In this document: positions 38,801-49,733 of the stretch, in pieces | Position numbering within the stretch: the first letter of the stretch is position 1 | How the letters are laid out: every line of letters begins with the position of its first letter | Assembly (NCBI GenBank): GCA_017512805.1 | Contig: JAFWES010000070.1 | Location: 1-64,000, forward strand | Origin: Clostridia bacterium | Lineage (GTDB): Bacteria > Bacillota > Clostridia > Christensenellales > Aristaeellaceae | Direction of reading: 5' to 3' | Length of the DNA: 64,000 nt | Made by a program: the position numbers and the translations under genes | The notes under the pieces: generated by a model | The model's input: only the letters and a program-made list of their open reading frames with translations | Told to the model about the DNA's origin: nothing | The model's database searches: none

Positions 38801-40297
38801 GTGACGGATCTGGAGTATTTCAAACTCAGCAAACCGCAGAAGATGCTGCGGGACGCGGGCGGATTCTTCGCCCGGCTGCCGAAGGGCATCGGGACAGGCG
38901 TTCGAAAACTGGGCATGCTGATCGTAAATATCCTGAAAGGGATCGGGGCCAATCTGAGCGACTTGGTGACCACTTTTAAGGACGGGGACTGGAAAACGCG
39001 GCTCAGCTATCTGATCATGGGCTTTGGCTCCTTCGCCAGGGGACAGTGGGGGAGAGGACTGCTCTTTTTCCTCTTCCAGACGGTGTTCAACCTGTACATG
39101 TTCTTTCCCAATGCATCCATTTCAGGATGCTATTACCTGGGAAAGCTGAGCACGCTGGGGACCATTGAGACCTACAAGGAGGGGCGCAGAACCGTCTATG
39201 GAGACAATTCTTTCTTCATCCTGCTTTACGGAGTGCTGACCCTGTTCTTTATTGCCGCTTTCATCTATACCTGGCGGGTGAATGTGAAGCAGAACCGCAT
39301 CAGCGAACAGCTGCTCAAGAGCGGACATAAGCTGAAAACCACGAAGGACGACCTGGATTCCCTTCGGGACGAGCAGTTCCACAAGACCATGCTGGCTCTG
39401 CCCACGCTTGGCGTTACGGTTTTCACCATCCTGCCCATCCTGTTTATGATCCTGGTGGCCTTCACAAACTTCGACGCGACCCATCAGCCGCCCAGCAAGC
39501 TGTTTACCTGGGTGGGATGGGACAACTTCCGGCAGCTGCTCAGCTCGGATACGGCCAGCTACGGGGACACCTTCCGCCACGTGCTGCTGTGGACGCTGAT
39601 CTGGGCTTTTTTCGCCACCTTCCTGAACTATTTCCTGGGGATGCTGGTCGCCATTATGATCAACAAGAAGGGGATCCGGCTGAAAAAAATGTGGCGGACC
39701 ATTCTGGTCATGACCATCGCCATTCCCCAGTTTGTCTCCCTGCTGTATGTCAGCAAGATGTTCGCGGCGGACGGCCTCATCAATACCTATCTGATGAAAT
39801 GGGGATGGATCTCTTCGCCCCTGCCCTTCTGGACGGATCCCACCTGGGCCAGGGTGACCATCATCGTGATCAACGTCTGGATCGGCATCCCCTACCTGAT
39901 GCTGATTGCCACCGGGATCCTGATGAATATCCCGGCGGATCTGTACGAGAGCGCGCGAATCGACGGTGCGAACGCTTTCCAGATGTATAAGAAGATCACG
40001 CTGCCCTACATGCTCTTTGTGACCGGGCCGTACCTTCTGACCTCCTTTACCGGGAATATCAATAACTTTAACGTGATTTACCTGCTGAGCCAGGGGAAAC
40101 CGCTTTCCCTGCAGCTGAGCGGAAACGCCGGGCATACGGATCTGCTGATTACCTGGCTGTATAAAATGACGGTCAATGATACCAACTATAAACTGGCGGC
40201 GGTCATGGGCATTCTGGTATTTGTTGTGACGGCGGTCATTAACCTGATCGTCTACAACATGATTCCTTCCGTCAAGAATGAGGAGGATTTCCAGTGA
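38801..40297 (+). CDS. malF: Maltodextrin ABC transporter permease MalF
   Basis: A 498-residue membrane protein. As in other long MalF proteins, an N-terminal region (1-200) with two additional hydrophobic segments (GLLFFLFQTVFNLYMFF and FFILLYGVLTLFFIAAFIYT) precedes the six-helix permease core. The EAA loop is YESARIDGANAFQMYKKITL. The start is GTG 38801 with AAAAGGGGG seven to eight bases before it; an upstream open extension lies over the terminator hairpin. The stop overlaps the malG start region. Confidence 0.92.
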   Translation: MTDLEYFKLSKPQKMLRDAGGFFARLPKGIGTGVRKLGMLIVNILKGIGANLSDLVTTFKDGDWKTRLSYLIMGFGSFARGQWGRGLLFFLFQTVFNLYMFFPNASISGCYYLGKLSTLGTIETYKEGRRTVYGDNSFFILLYGVLTLFFIAAFIYTWRVNVKQNRISEQLLKSGHKLKTTKDDLDSLRDEQFHKTMLALPTLGVTVFTILPILFMILVAFTNFDATHQPPSKLFTWVGWDNFRQLLSSDTASYGDTFRHVLLWTLIWAFFATFLNYFLGMLVAIMINKKGIRLKKMWRTILVMTIAIPQFVSLLYVSKMFAADGLINTYLMKWGWISSPLPFWTDPTWARVTIIVINVWIGIPYLMLIATGILMNIPADLYESARIDGANAFQMYKKITLPYMLFVTGPYLLTSFTGNINNFNVIYLLSQGKPLSLQLSGNAGHTDLLITWLYKMTVNDTNYKLAAVMGILVFVVTAVINLIVYNMIPSVKNEEDFQ

Positions 40298-41244
40298 TGA
40301 GCGAAAAAAAACAGATTCCCGAAGTGGATATTGTGGTGGATCAGGAGGCCGGCGTCATCCGGGAAGTCAAACCCGAGCATCTGCGCAGCAAGTCGGGACA
40401 TGAGCGGCGGGTCAACACCTCTGTCTATGTGATCCTGGTCCTGATGAGCGTCATCTGGCTGGCTCCTTTCGTATTTCTTGTTTTTCAGAGCTTCCGGTCC
40501 TACGCCACGGAATCCGGAGCCATGGTGGCGTACCTCCTTCCGAAACAGTGGTCCCTGGATAACTACAGGTGGCTGCTGACCGATCCGTCCAGCAAGTTCC
40601 TGCGCTGGTACGGGAACACCCTGATCGTGGCCGCTTTCTGCGCCGTGCTGCAGACCTTCATGGTGCTGAGCGTCAGCTATACCCTGAGCCGCCTGCGGTT
40701 CCGGGGACGGAAGCTGATCATGAACGTGGTGCTGGTGCTGGGGATGTTCCCCGGATTCCTGACCATGATTACCCTGTACTTTCTGCTCAAGCAGCTGGGT
40801 CTGACCCAGCAGGGGGCGGTGCCCGGGATGATCCTGATCTATGTGGCTTCCTCCGGCATGGGATACTACATCAGCAAGGGATTTTTCGACACGATTCCCA
40901 AATCTCTGGATGAAAGCGCCCGCATCGACGGGGCGACGAGAGCCCAGGTGTTCCGGATGATCATTATGCCCCTGGCCAAGCCCATCGTTATCTATACGAT
41001 CCTGATGGCTTTCATGGCCCCCTGGGGGGATTATGTGTTTGCCTCCTATATCGCCTTCGGCAGCGAGCCCAACTACAACGTGGCGGTGGGACTGTACCAG
41101 TGGGTCAACGTGGCGGATTATCAGGGATTTTTTACCCGGTTCTGCGCAGGCGGCGTGCTGGTCGCCGTGCCGATTACGATTCTGTTCCTGGCGCTGCAGA
41201 AGTATTATGTGGAGGGCGTGACCGGCGGGGCCGTCAAGGGCTGA
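40297..41244 (+). CDS. malG: Maltodextrin ABC transporter permease MalG
   Basis: A 315-residue CUT1 permease with a 45-residue cytoplasmic N-terminus and six membrane segments, first at TSVYVILVLMSVIWLAPFVF. The EAA loop is DESARIDGATRAQVFRMIIM and the C-terminus KYYVEGVTGGAVKG is typical. ATG 40297 overlaps the malF stop; a GTG at 40294, one codon earlier, is nearly as good. AGGAGG ends seven to ten bases upstream within malF, so translation is coupled. Confidence 0.93.
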   Translation: MSEKKQIPEVDIVVDQEAGVIREVKPEHLRSKSGHERRVNTSVYVILVLMSVIWLAPFVFLVFQSFRSYATESGAMVAYLLPKQWSLDNYRWLLTDPSSKFLRWYGNTLIVAAFCAVLQTFMVLSVSYTLSRLRFRGRKLIMNVVLVLGMFPGFLTMITLYFLLKQLGLTQQGAVPGMILIYVASSGMGYYISKGFFDTIPKSLDESARIDGATRAQVFRMIIMPLAKPIVIYTILMAFMAPWGDYVFASYIAFGSEPNYNVAVGLYQWVNVADYQGFFTRFCAGGVLVAVPITILFLALQKYYVEGVTGGAVKG

Positions 41245-41281
41245 TCCTCCCGGTGAGAGAGATGGAAAGGAGTTTCTGGAA

Positions 41282-42409
41282 ATGGCAAGCGTTACGCTGG
41301 AGCATGTAAAAAAGGTTTACGACAAGGATGTCGTGGCCGTGCATGATTTTAATCTGAAGATCAAGGATAAGGAGTTTGTCGTCTTTGTCGGGCCTTCCGG
41401 CTGCGGAAAATCCACAACCCTGCGGATGATTGCCGGGCTGGAGGATATATCCGGCGGCATTCTGAAGATCGGCGACCGGGTGGTCAACGACGTGGAGCCC
41501 AAGGATCGGGACATTGCCATGGTGTTTCAGAATTATGCGCTGTATCCCCATATCACGGTGTATGAGAATATGGCGTTCAGCCTCCGGCTGAGGAAAATGG
41601 ATAAGGAGGAAATTCACCGCCGGGTTTGCCAGGCGGCCGATATCCTGGGCATCACCGAGTATCTGGGCCGCAAGCCGAAGGCGCTCAGCGGCGGCCAGCG
41701 TCAGCGGGTCGCCATCGGCCGGGCGATCGTCCGGGATCCGGCGGTCTTCCTGATGGATGAACCGCTGTCCAACCTGGATGCCAAGCTGCGGAACCAGATG
41801 CGGGCGGAAATCATTCTTCTGCGCAAGCGGGTGGATACCACCTTCATTTACGTGACCCACGATCAGACCGAGGCCATGACGCTGGGGGATCGGATCGTGG
41901 TGATGAAGGACGGTTTTATCCAGCAGGTGGGGACGCCTCAGGAGGTGTTTGATACGCCGCAGAACCTGTTCGTGGCAGGATTCATCGGCAGCCCGCAGAT
42001 GAATTTCCTGAAGGCGAAGCTGATCCGGAACGGGAACGACTACAGCGTTGAACTGCTGGGAACGAGGACGGCCCTGAACCCGGACCAGAACCGGGCGCTG
42101 GCGGAAAAGAATGTACAGACCCAGGAGATTATCCTGGGCGTCCGGCCGGAGCATACCTCGGTGCTCTTTGACGGAAAGGAGAACGCCATCGAGTGCACCA
42201 TCAACGTGAACGAGATGATGGGCAGCGAGCTGCATCTGCACCTTTCCAGTCAGAACAAGGATAAAATCATAGTGCGTCTTCCTACGGTAGACCTGACGAA
42301 GGAGCAGAGGCAGCAGCTTTCCTATGGGAACAGGATGTATATTACGTTCCCGGCGAAGGTAATGCATCTGTTTGACCCGAAGAGCGAAAGGAACCTGATC
42401 TACGGATAA
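41282..42409 (+). CDS. msmX: Sugar ABC transporter ATPase, MsmX/MalK type
   Basis: A 375-residue ATPase that powers CUT1 importers. Walker A is GPSGCGKST, the signature LSGGQRQRVAIGRAIVRDP, Walker B VFLMDEPLSNLDAKLR, and the switch His is in VTHDQTEAMT. The C-terminal regulatory domain includes ILGVRPEHTSVL. It sits in the maltodextrin operon but proteins of this type commonly also serve other importers, such as the LplB/LplC systems in this window that lack an ATPase. Confidence 0.95.
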   Translation: MASVTLEHVKKVYDKDVVAVHDFNLKIKDKEFVVFVGPSGCGKSTTLRMIAGLEDISGGILKIGDRVVNDVEPKDRDIAMVFQNYALYPHITVYENMAFSLRLRKMDKEEIHRRVCQAADILGITEYLGRKPKALSGGQRQRVAIGRAIVRDPAVFLMDEPLSNLDAKLRNQMRAEIILLRKRVDTTFIYVTHDQTEAMTLGDRIVVMKDGFIQQVGTPQEVFDTPQNLFVAGFIGSPQMNFLKAKLIRNGNDYSVELLGTRTALNPDQNRALAEKNVQTQEIILGVRPEHTSVLFDGKENAIECTINVNEMMGSELHLHLSSQNKDKIIVRLPTVDLTKEQRQQLSYGNRMYITFPAKVMHLFDPKSERNLIYG

Positions 42410-42431
42410 GACGAACTGACAAGGGAAAACA

Positions 42432-42458
42432 GGCTGCTTACCGGGGGGGCAGCCCGTT
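42432..42458 (+). terminator. Weak hairpin after msmX
   Basis: GGCTGC (42432-42437) pairs with GCAGCC (42449-42454), followed by CGTTTT. With only six pairs and a poor tail it may act as a partial terminator before the amylase gene. Confidence 0.4.
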
Positions 42459-42478
42459 TTCTGTCCGGGGGGGATACG

Positions 42479-44092
42479 ATGGAAGGGAAATGGACGGCAG
42501 GGCTGATGATGGCGCTGGCGGCGCTGGTGCTGCTTTGCGGCGGACAGGCGGCCGTCGGGGAAACGGCGGGGGACGGCACGGGCATGGATCCGGAGGATTG
42601 GGCGGATCAGAACCGGGTGTTTTATGAGATTTTCGTGGGCTCCTTCTCCGATTCGGACGGGGACGGGATCGGGGATCTGCGGGGAATGATCCGCAGGATG
42701 GATTATCTGAACGACGGGAACCCGGAGAGTGAAACCAGCCTGGGGATCGGAGGGATATGGCTGACCCCCGTTTTCCCTTCCCCGAGCTATCATAAGTACG
42801 ATGTAACGGATTATGAGACCGTTGATCCCGCCTTTGGCTCGGAGGAGGATCTGAAGGAACTGATCCGGCTTTGCCATGAGCGGGACGTGAAGCTCATCCT
42901 GGATCTTCCGCTGAACCATACGGGCCGGGAGCATGCCTGGTACAGGAACTTCCTGGAGGCGCACCGGGCCGGGGAGACGGACAGCGTCTGGTACGATTTC
43001 TATACCTGGATCGGAGAAGGGGAGTCCGTTCCTCCAGGCCGGCGGTTTATGCAGGAGGAGGGGATGCTGGTGGAGGCCAATTTTTCCGACAGCATGCCTG
43101 AGCTGAACTATGACTGCGCTGCGGTGAGGGAGGCGGCCTTGAAAATAGCCCGGAAATATCTGGAGATGGGGGTGGACGGATTTCGCTTTGACGCGGCCAG
43201 GTACCTGTATCTGGGGGAGAATGACAGAAATATCTCATTCTGGGGCTGGTATATGGACGAGCTGAGGAAGATCAACCCGAAGGTCTACGCGGTGGCGGAG
43301 GTATGGGACAGCGAAACCGTGGCGAATCTTTATGCGAAGAGCGTGAACTGCTTTCGCTTCGGAACAGCTCAGGCGGAGGGCCTGATTGCCAAAACCGCCA
43401 AGGGCGGGAACGTGAACCGACTGACGAAAAATACGGAGGAGTACTGGCTGACCATCCGGTCGATCAATCCCTTCGCAATCCACATCCCTTTTATTTCCAA
43501 CCATGACATGGATCGCGCCGCGGGTTACCTGCAAAACCGGGGCGGAAAAATGGCCATGGCAGCCAATCTGTATCTGCTGACGCCGGGCTCTCCCTTCATC
43601 TATTACGGGGAGGAGATTGGACTGAGAGGTTCCAGGGGCGGAGCGGAAACGGATGCCAACCGCCGGCTCCACATGCAATGGGGGGACGGGGATACTGTGG
43701 CCGATCCGGAGGGCAGCGACTACGGAAGCCAGACGGAGGAGACGGTGCGAAGCCAGATGGAAAAGCAGGGAAGCCTCCTGAAGCACTATCAGAAGATCCT
43801 GCGAATCCGGCGGGAACATCCCGGGATCGCCAACGGCGCTTATCAAGCGCTGGACTTTGGGGACACGAAGATGGGCGGTTTTCTGTGCACCTGGCGGGGA
43901 AATACGACAGCCGTCTTCCACAATCCGACAGGCGGGCCCCTGACGGTGAACCTGGCGGAGGCAACAGAGGCGCCCCTGACGCGGATCGCTGCCATCATCG
44001 GAACGCAGGATGAAGGCGCCGCGGAACTGAATGGAACGGAGCTGACCCTGGGAGCCATGACCAGCGCGGTATTGGAGGAGGGGAAGGAGTAA
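42479..44092 (+). CDS. Glycoside hydrolase family 13 alpha-amylase-like enzyme, probably secreted
   Basis: A 537-residue GH13 enzyme acting on alpha-1,4-glucans. The four conserved regions are DLPLNHTG, GFRFDAARYL (nucleophile Asp), VAEVWD (acid/base Glu) and FISNHDMDR (transition-state Asp). IFVGSFSDSDGDGIGDLRGM at the start and GIWLTPVFPSPSYHKYDVTD are typical. The N-terminus has a hydrophobic stretch (MMALAALVLLCGGQAAVG) that would export it; a cysteine there lacks a standard lipobox. As the last gene of the maltodextrin operon it probably makes the short oligosaccharides that MalE binds. Confidence 0.92.
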   Translation: MEGKWTAGLMMALAALVLLCGGQAAVGETAGDGTGMDPEDWADQNRVFYEIFVGSFSDSDGDGIGDLRGMIRRMDYLNDGNPESETSLGIGGIWLTPVFPSPSYHKYDVTDYETVDPAFGSEEDLKELIRLCHERDVKLILDLPLNHTGREHAWYRNFLEAHRAGETDSVWYDFYTWIGEGESVPPGRRFMQEEGMLVEANFSDSMPELNYDCAAVREAALKIARKYLEMGVDGFRFDAARYLYLGENDRNISFWGWYMDELRKINPKVYAVAEVWDSETVANLYAKSVNCFRFGTAQAEGLIAKTAKGGNVNRLTKNTEEYWLTIRSINPFAIHIPFISNHDMDRAAGYLQNRGGKMAMAANLYLLTPGSPFIYYGEEIGLRGSRGGAETDANRRLHMQWGDGDTVADPEGSDYGSQTEETVRSQMEKQGSLLKHYQKILRIRREHPGIANGAYQALDFGDTKMGGFLCTWRGNTTAVFHNPTGGPLTVNLAEATEAPLTRIAAIIGTQDEGAAELNGTELTLGAMTSAVLEEGKE

Positions 44093-44217
44093 GCGGTCCC
44101 TGGGAATGCGGTCCAGCTGTCCCGGGGATGGCGGTTCAGCCGTTCCAGGGACGCTGGTTTAGTCGTTTCAGTGATTGTGTTTTTTATGGTTATCATCCGG
44201 CCATACCAAAAAAACAA

Positions 44218-44246
44218 TTGCGCAGAAGGAGGAAAACAGATATAAT
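44218..44246 (+). promoter_or_regulatory. Promoter of the pseudo-receiver/SPFH pair
   Basis: -35 TTGCGC (44218-44223), 17-bp spacer, perfect -10 TATAAT (44241-44246). The preceding 120 bases hold an imperfect inverted repeat (GTCCCTGG near 44097 and CCAGGGAC near 44144) but no gene. Confidence 0.7.
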
Positions 44247-44306
44247 CTGTTCCGTCGGAGAGGCGCGCCTTTCCGGAAAACGGAAAAACAGGTCGGAGGT
44301 TGATGT

Positions 44307-45107
44307 ATGTATAAACTACTGCTTGCTTCGGATCAGAAAGAGGTGCTGGACGCGTTTGATCGGATTCAGTGGGATTACAATGGATTCCGAAAACCCCATA
44401 TCCGGCAGGATCTGGACGGGGTCAAGGAGTGCATGAAGGCGCATCGGGCAGACGCGGTGGTCGTCGGCTTCGGACCGGAGAAAAAGCATGAACTGTTGGT
44501 CTGGCTGCGGGCAGTCAATCCTTATATTCCCGTCTGTGAAGCGGGGCGGACGCCGGAGGAAGCCGCGGCATGGCTGCAGGAGCTGAACACGCTGCTGAAC
44601 TGGATCCGGGCGGATTTTTCTAGCGATCATCCGGATCAGGGCGAGATGCTGGTTCTCGGCCGGCGGAACCTGTTCCGCAGCCTGGTCAGCGATCGGGCCA
44701 TGACCAAAGACGAGCTGCGGCGGGGAATGCTCATGCGGCGCAGCCGGTTTGATCCGAACAGCCCCGTCGTGCTGATGACGCTGAGCTGCGTGGGCATGGA
44801 GGAAGGCAGCTCCGCCCCGGATCGGGACCGTTCTCTGGAAAAGAGCCTGTTCCGGAGCCTGGGAGGAGATATCCGCGGATACCATGTACTGCCCCTGGTC
44901 ACCGGGGACGGGCGGATCTTCGTCCTGGCCGGGCCTGTGCGGGAACATGTGGAGGACGCCTCGGCGGACGATATGCGCTCCATCCTGGAAGAAAGTGTCC
45001 GGGAGGGAATCCTGCATGCCGAGGAATATCAGGGGCTGCAGATGCGGATAACGGGGATTGAGGTGCTCCCTTCCCTCTACGCCCTTTGCGCGGATGGGGA
45101 TACCTGA
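44307..45107 (+). CDS. Pseudo-receiver protein of unknown function
   Basis: A 266-residue cytoplasmic protein. The first 110 residues (MYKLLLASDQKEVLDAFDRI, then ADAVVVGFGP) have the layout of a response-regulator receiver, but the position of the phosphorylated Asp reads Gly and the acidic pair is not clear. Residues about 140-260, with LVTGDGRIFVLAG, look like the degenerate cyclase-like middle domain of YesN-type regulators. There is no C-terminal AraC DNA-binding domain. The gene for the SPFH protein follows 61 bases later with no terminator between, so the two are probably one unit. Confidence 0.6.
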   Translation: MYKLLLASDQKEVLDAFDRIQWDYNGFRKPHIRQDLDGVKECMKAHRADAVVVGFGPEKKHELLVWLRAVNPYIPVCEAGRTPEEAAAWLQELNTLLNWIRADFSSDHPDQGEMLVLGRRNLFRSLVSDRAMTKDELRRGMLMRRSRFDPNSPVVLMTLSCVGMEEGSSAPDRDRSLEKSLFRSLGGDIRGYHVLPLVTGDGRIFVLAGPVREHVEDASADDMRSILEESVREGILHAEEYQGLQMRITGIEVLPSLYALCADGDT

Positions 45108-45168
45108 GCGAAAACGGAACAGACGCCCGAAAGGGTGTTCACGGAGGAATCAAAAAGGAGGAATCAAT

Positions 45169-46239
45169 ATGGGAATTCTGGATAAACTGAAGGGGCAGCT
45201 GATTGATGTCATCGAGTGGACCGACAACAGCGCCAAAACCATGGTTCACAAGTATGATATGAACGGAAAGGAAATCATGATGGGGGCGCAACTGACGGTG
45301 CGGGAAAGCCAGGCCGCCATCTTTGTGAACGAAGGGCAGCTGGCGGATGTGTTCGGCCCCGGCCGGTATGAGCTGCAGACCAGCAATATGCCCATCCTGA
45401 CAGCGCTGAAGAGCTGGAAATACGGTTTCAATTCACCTTTCAAATCCGACGTGTATTTTGTGAATACGAAGCAGTTCCTGGATATGAAGTGGGGGACCAG
45501 CAATCCCGTCATGATGCGGGACGCGGAATTCGGCATGATCCGGCTGCGGGCTTTCGGTATTTACAGCTTCAAGGTTTCTGACCCGGCCACCTTCCTGAAG
45601 GAAGTTTTCGGCACCAGCGCTCTGGTCACCGTGGATGGCGTGGAAGGGCAGATCAAGCGGCAGATCGTGTCCAGCCTCAGCGACGCGATCGCCGAGAGCA
45701 AGATTCCGGCGCTGGATCTGGCGGCCAACTATGAAGAGCTGGGAACCTACGCCATGAACACAGTGAACCCGAAGCTGGCGGCTCTGGGGCTGACCCTTTG
45801 CAGTTTCGTGGTGGAGAACATCTCTTTGCCCGAAGAGGTGGAAAAAGCCATGGACAAGCGGACCAGCATGGGCGTCCTGGGCAACCTGGACAATTACGCC
45901 AAGTACCAGGCGGCGGAGGCCATGCGGGAGGCTGCCAATCAGGAAGGCGGCGGCATGGCGGGCATGGGTGTCGGCATGGGAGCCGGCGCGGCGATGGGAC
46001 AGATGTTCGCCCAGAGCTTTGCGCAGCAGCCCGCGGCCCCGGCCCCGGCGGCGCCCGCGGCACCCGCTCCTGCTGCGGCCGTGACGGCCTGCGTTTCCTG
46101 CGGGGCCCAGATCGCGAAGGGCGCGAAGTTCTGCCCGGAGTGCGGCGCGAAGCAAAGCGCGGCTTCCGTCTGCGGCAGCTGCGGCGCGGAGGTGGCTCCC
46201 GGCGCGAAGTTCTGCCCGGAGTGCGGCGCGAAGCTGTAA
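45169..46239 (+). CDS. SPFH-domain protein with double zinc ribbon (YdjI-like)
   Basis: A 356-residue protein. Residues 1-250 match the bacterial SPFH/virion-core-like family: IEWTDNSAKTMVHKYDMNGK, FGPGRYELQTSNMPIL, and a long region ending LGLTLCSFVVENISLPEEV. A Gly/Met/Ala-rich linker follows, then an Ala/Pro segment and two tandem zinc ribbons (CVSCGAQIAKGAKFCPECGA and CGSCGAEVAPGAKFCPECGA). Relatives in Bacillus respond to envelope stress together with PspA-like proteins; a membrane scaffold role is inferred. ATG 45169 follows AAGGAGG. Confidence 0.87.
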   Translation: MGILDKLKGQLIDVIEWTDNSAKTMVHKYDMNGKEIMMGAQLTVRESQAAIFVNEGQLADVFGPGRYELQTSNMPILTALKSWKYGFNSPFKSDVYFVNTKQFLDMKWGTSNPVMMRDAEFGMIRLRAFGIYSFKVSDPATFLKEVFGTSALVTVDGVEGQIKRQIVSSLSDAIAESKIPALDLAANYEELGTYAMNTVNPKLAALGLTLCSFVVENISLPEEVEKAMDKRTSMGVLGNLDNYAKYQAAEAMREAANQEGGGMAGMGVGMGAGAAMGQMFAQSFAQQPAAPAPAAPAAPAPAAAVTACVSCGAQIAKGAKFCPECGAKQSAASVCGSCGAEVAPGAKFCPECGAKL

Positions 46240-46258
46240 GTTCAACATTAAATGATCG

Positions 46259-46289
46259 CCCGGCCGGTTGATCCGGCCGGGAATTTTTT
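46259..46289 (+). terminator. Terminator after the SPFH gene
   Basis: A perfect 9-bp stem CCCGGCCGG / CCGGCCGGG (46259-46267/46273-46281), a 5-base loop and a tail with six T residues. mutY begins 17 bases later, so it relies on read-through or an unseen promoter. Confidence 0.88.
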
Positions 46290-46305
46290 AGGGAGAAAAA
46301 CCGAT

Positions 46306-47358
46306 ATGAAGGAAATCACTGCCCGTCTGCTGGCCTGGTATGACCGGCACGCGAGGAAGCTTCCCTGGAGAGGAAGCGCCGATCCCTATCAAATCTGGGT
46401 CAGCGAAATCATGCTGCAGCAGACCCGGACGGAAACCGTCGCCGGATATTACGCCCGATTTCTGGAAGCGTTTCCCACGGTCCAGGATCTGGCGGCGGCG
46501 GAGGAAAGCGCCGTGCTGAAGCAATGGGAGGGGCTGGGATATTACGCGCGGGCACGGAATCTGCAGGCCGGGGCGAAACAGGTGATGACGGAATTCGGAG
46601 GGAAGGTGCCCTCCGGGGTGGAGGACCTGCTGAAGATCAGGGGTATCGGGCCCTACACCGCGGGGGCGATCGCGTCCATCGCCTGGAACCTGCCGGTCCC
46701 GGCGGTGGACGGAAATGTGATCCGGGTGATCAGCCGGCTGTATGCGATCGGGGAGAGCCTGGGGGAACCGGGAACCCGGACGCGGATTGAGACGCTGGCG
46801 AAGGAGCTGGTTCCGGAAAGCCGTCCCGGAGATTACAATCAGGCCGTGATGGATCTGGGAGCGACGGTCTGCGTTCCCGGAACCCCGGACTGCGACCGCT
46901 GCCCGCTGGAGGATCTGTGCCGGGGAAGGCGGACGGGCGCGGCGGCGGAACTGCCCAAAATCCCCGGAGCAAAGCCGCCGAAGGAAATGCTCTATGATCT
47001 GATTCTGATCTATGACGGAAAACGGGTGCTGGCCCGGAAACGGACGGAGAAGATGCTCAGCGGCCTCTGGTGCTTTCCCCTGATGAAGGGATGGGAAAGC
47101 GCGGAGGCGCGAAAAGCGGAGCTCCGGCGCCGGTGGGGGATGGAGATGAAAACGTTCCGGGCGGTGGGGACGGCAAAGCATGTCTTTACCCATCAGGTGT
47201 GGCAGATGACCCTGTATGAAGGGGAACTCCGCGAACCGGCGCAGGCTCCGGAAGGATATGCCTGGATTGACGGGGAGGAACTGGAAACACTGGCCTGGCC
47301 CGTGGCCATGAAAATGGCGTTGATCCCGGTACGGAGGAGGCTTTCCGACGGTCAGTGA
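46306..47358 (+). CDS. mutY: Adenine DNA glycosylase
   Basis: A 350-residue enzyme that removes adenine mispaired with 8-oxoguanine. Features: LPWRGSADPYQIWVSEIMLQ and QTRTETV (catalytic Glu), the helix-hairpin-helix LLKIRGIGPYTAGAIASIA, VDGNVIRVISRL (catalytic Asp), and the 4Fe-4S site C-x6-C-x2-C-x5-C (CVPGTPDCDRCPLEDLC). The C-terminal Nudix-like domain for 8-oxoG recognition is present from about 230. Start ATG 46306 follows AGGGAG. Confidence 0.95.
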   Translation: MKEITARLLAWYDRHARKLPWRGSADPYQIWVSEIMLQQTRTETVAGYYARFLEAFPTVQDLAAAEESAVLKQWEGLGYYARARNLQAGAKQVMTEFGGKVPSGVEDLLKIRGIGPYTAGAIASIAWNLPVPAVDGNVIRVISRLYAIGESLGEPGTRTRIETLAKELVPESRPGDYNQAVMDLGATVCVPGTPDCDRCPLEDLCRGRRTGAAAELPKIPGAKPPKEMLYDLILIYDGKRVLARKRTEKMLSGLWCFPLMKGWESAEARKAELRRRWGMEMKTFRAVGTAKHVFTHQVWQMTLYEGELREPAQAPEGYAWIDGEELETLAWPVAMKMALIPVRRRLSDGQ

Positions 47359-47411
47359 GGCGAAATATGACGAAAAAGCGGGAAATCGGGAGAAAACAAG
47401 AGAATTATTGA

Positions 47412-47843
<432 letters not shown>

Positions 47844-47869
47844 AGGGTTTCCGGAATCCGAAACAGTAA

Positions 47870-49522
<1,653 letters not shown>

Positions 49523-49583
49523 AACAGACACGGAAAAGCCGAAAAAAAGCAAAAAATGCGCCATAAAAATTTGTAAAAACCGA

Positions 49584-49612
49584 TTGACACGAAAAATGAT
49601 CGGTGGTATCAT
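49584..49612 (+). promoter_or_regulatory. Promoter of the secreted acidic protein gene
   Basis: -35 TTGACA (49584-49589), 17-bp spacer, -10 TATCAT (49607-49612), leaving a leader of about 115 bases. Confidence 0.7.
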
Positions 49613-49733
49613 CTAATCTGTTCGAACGGCGGAAGCTGTCTGCCCTTTTCATGGGCATGGCCGACGCCTTCCGGCCGGAGGGTCGGGATACATTATCAGG
49701 CCGAAACGGCCAAAGGAAGGGGTTGTAAGTACC

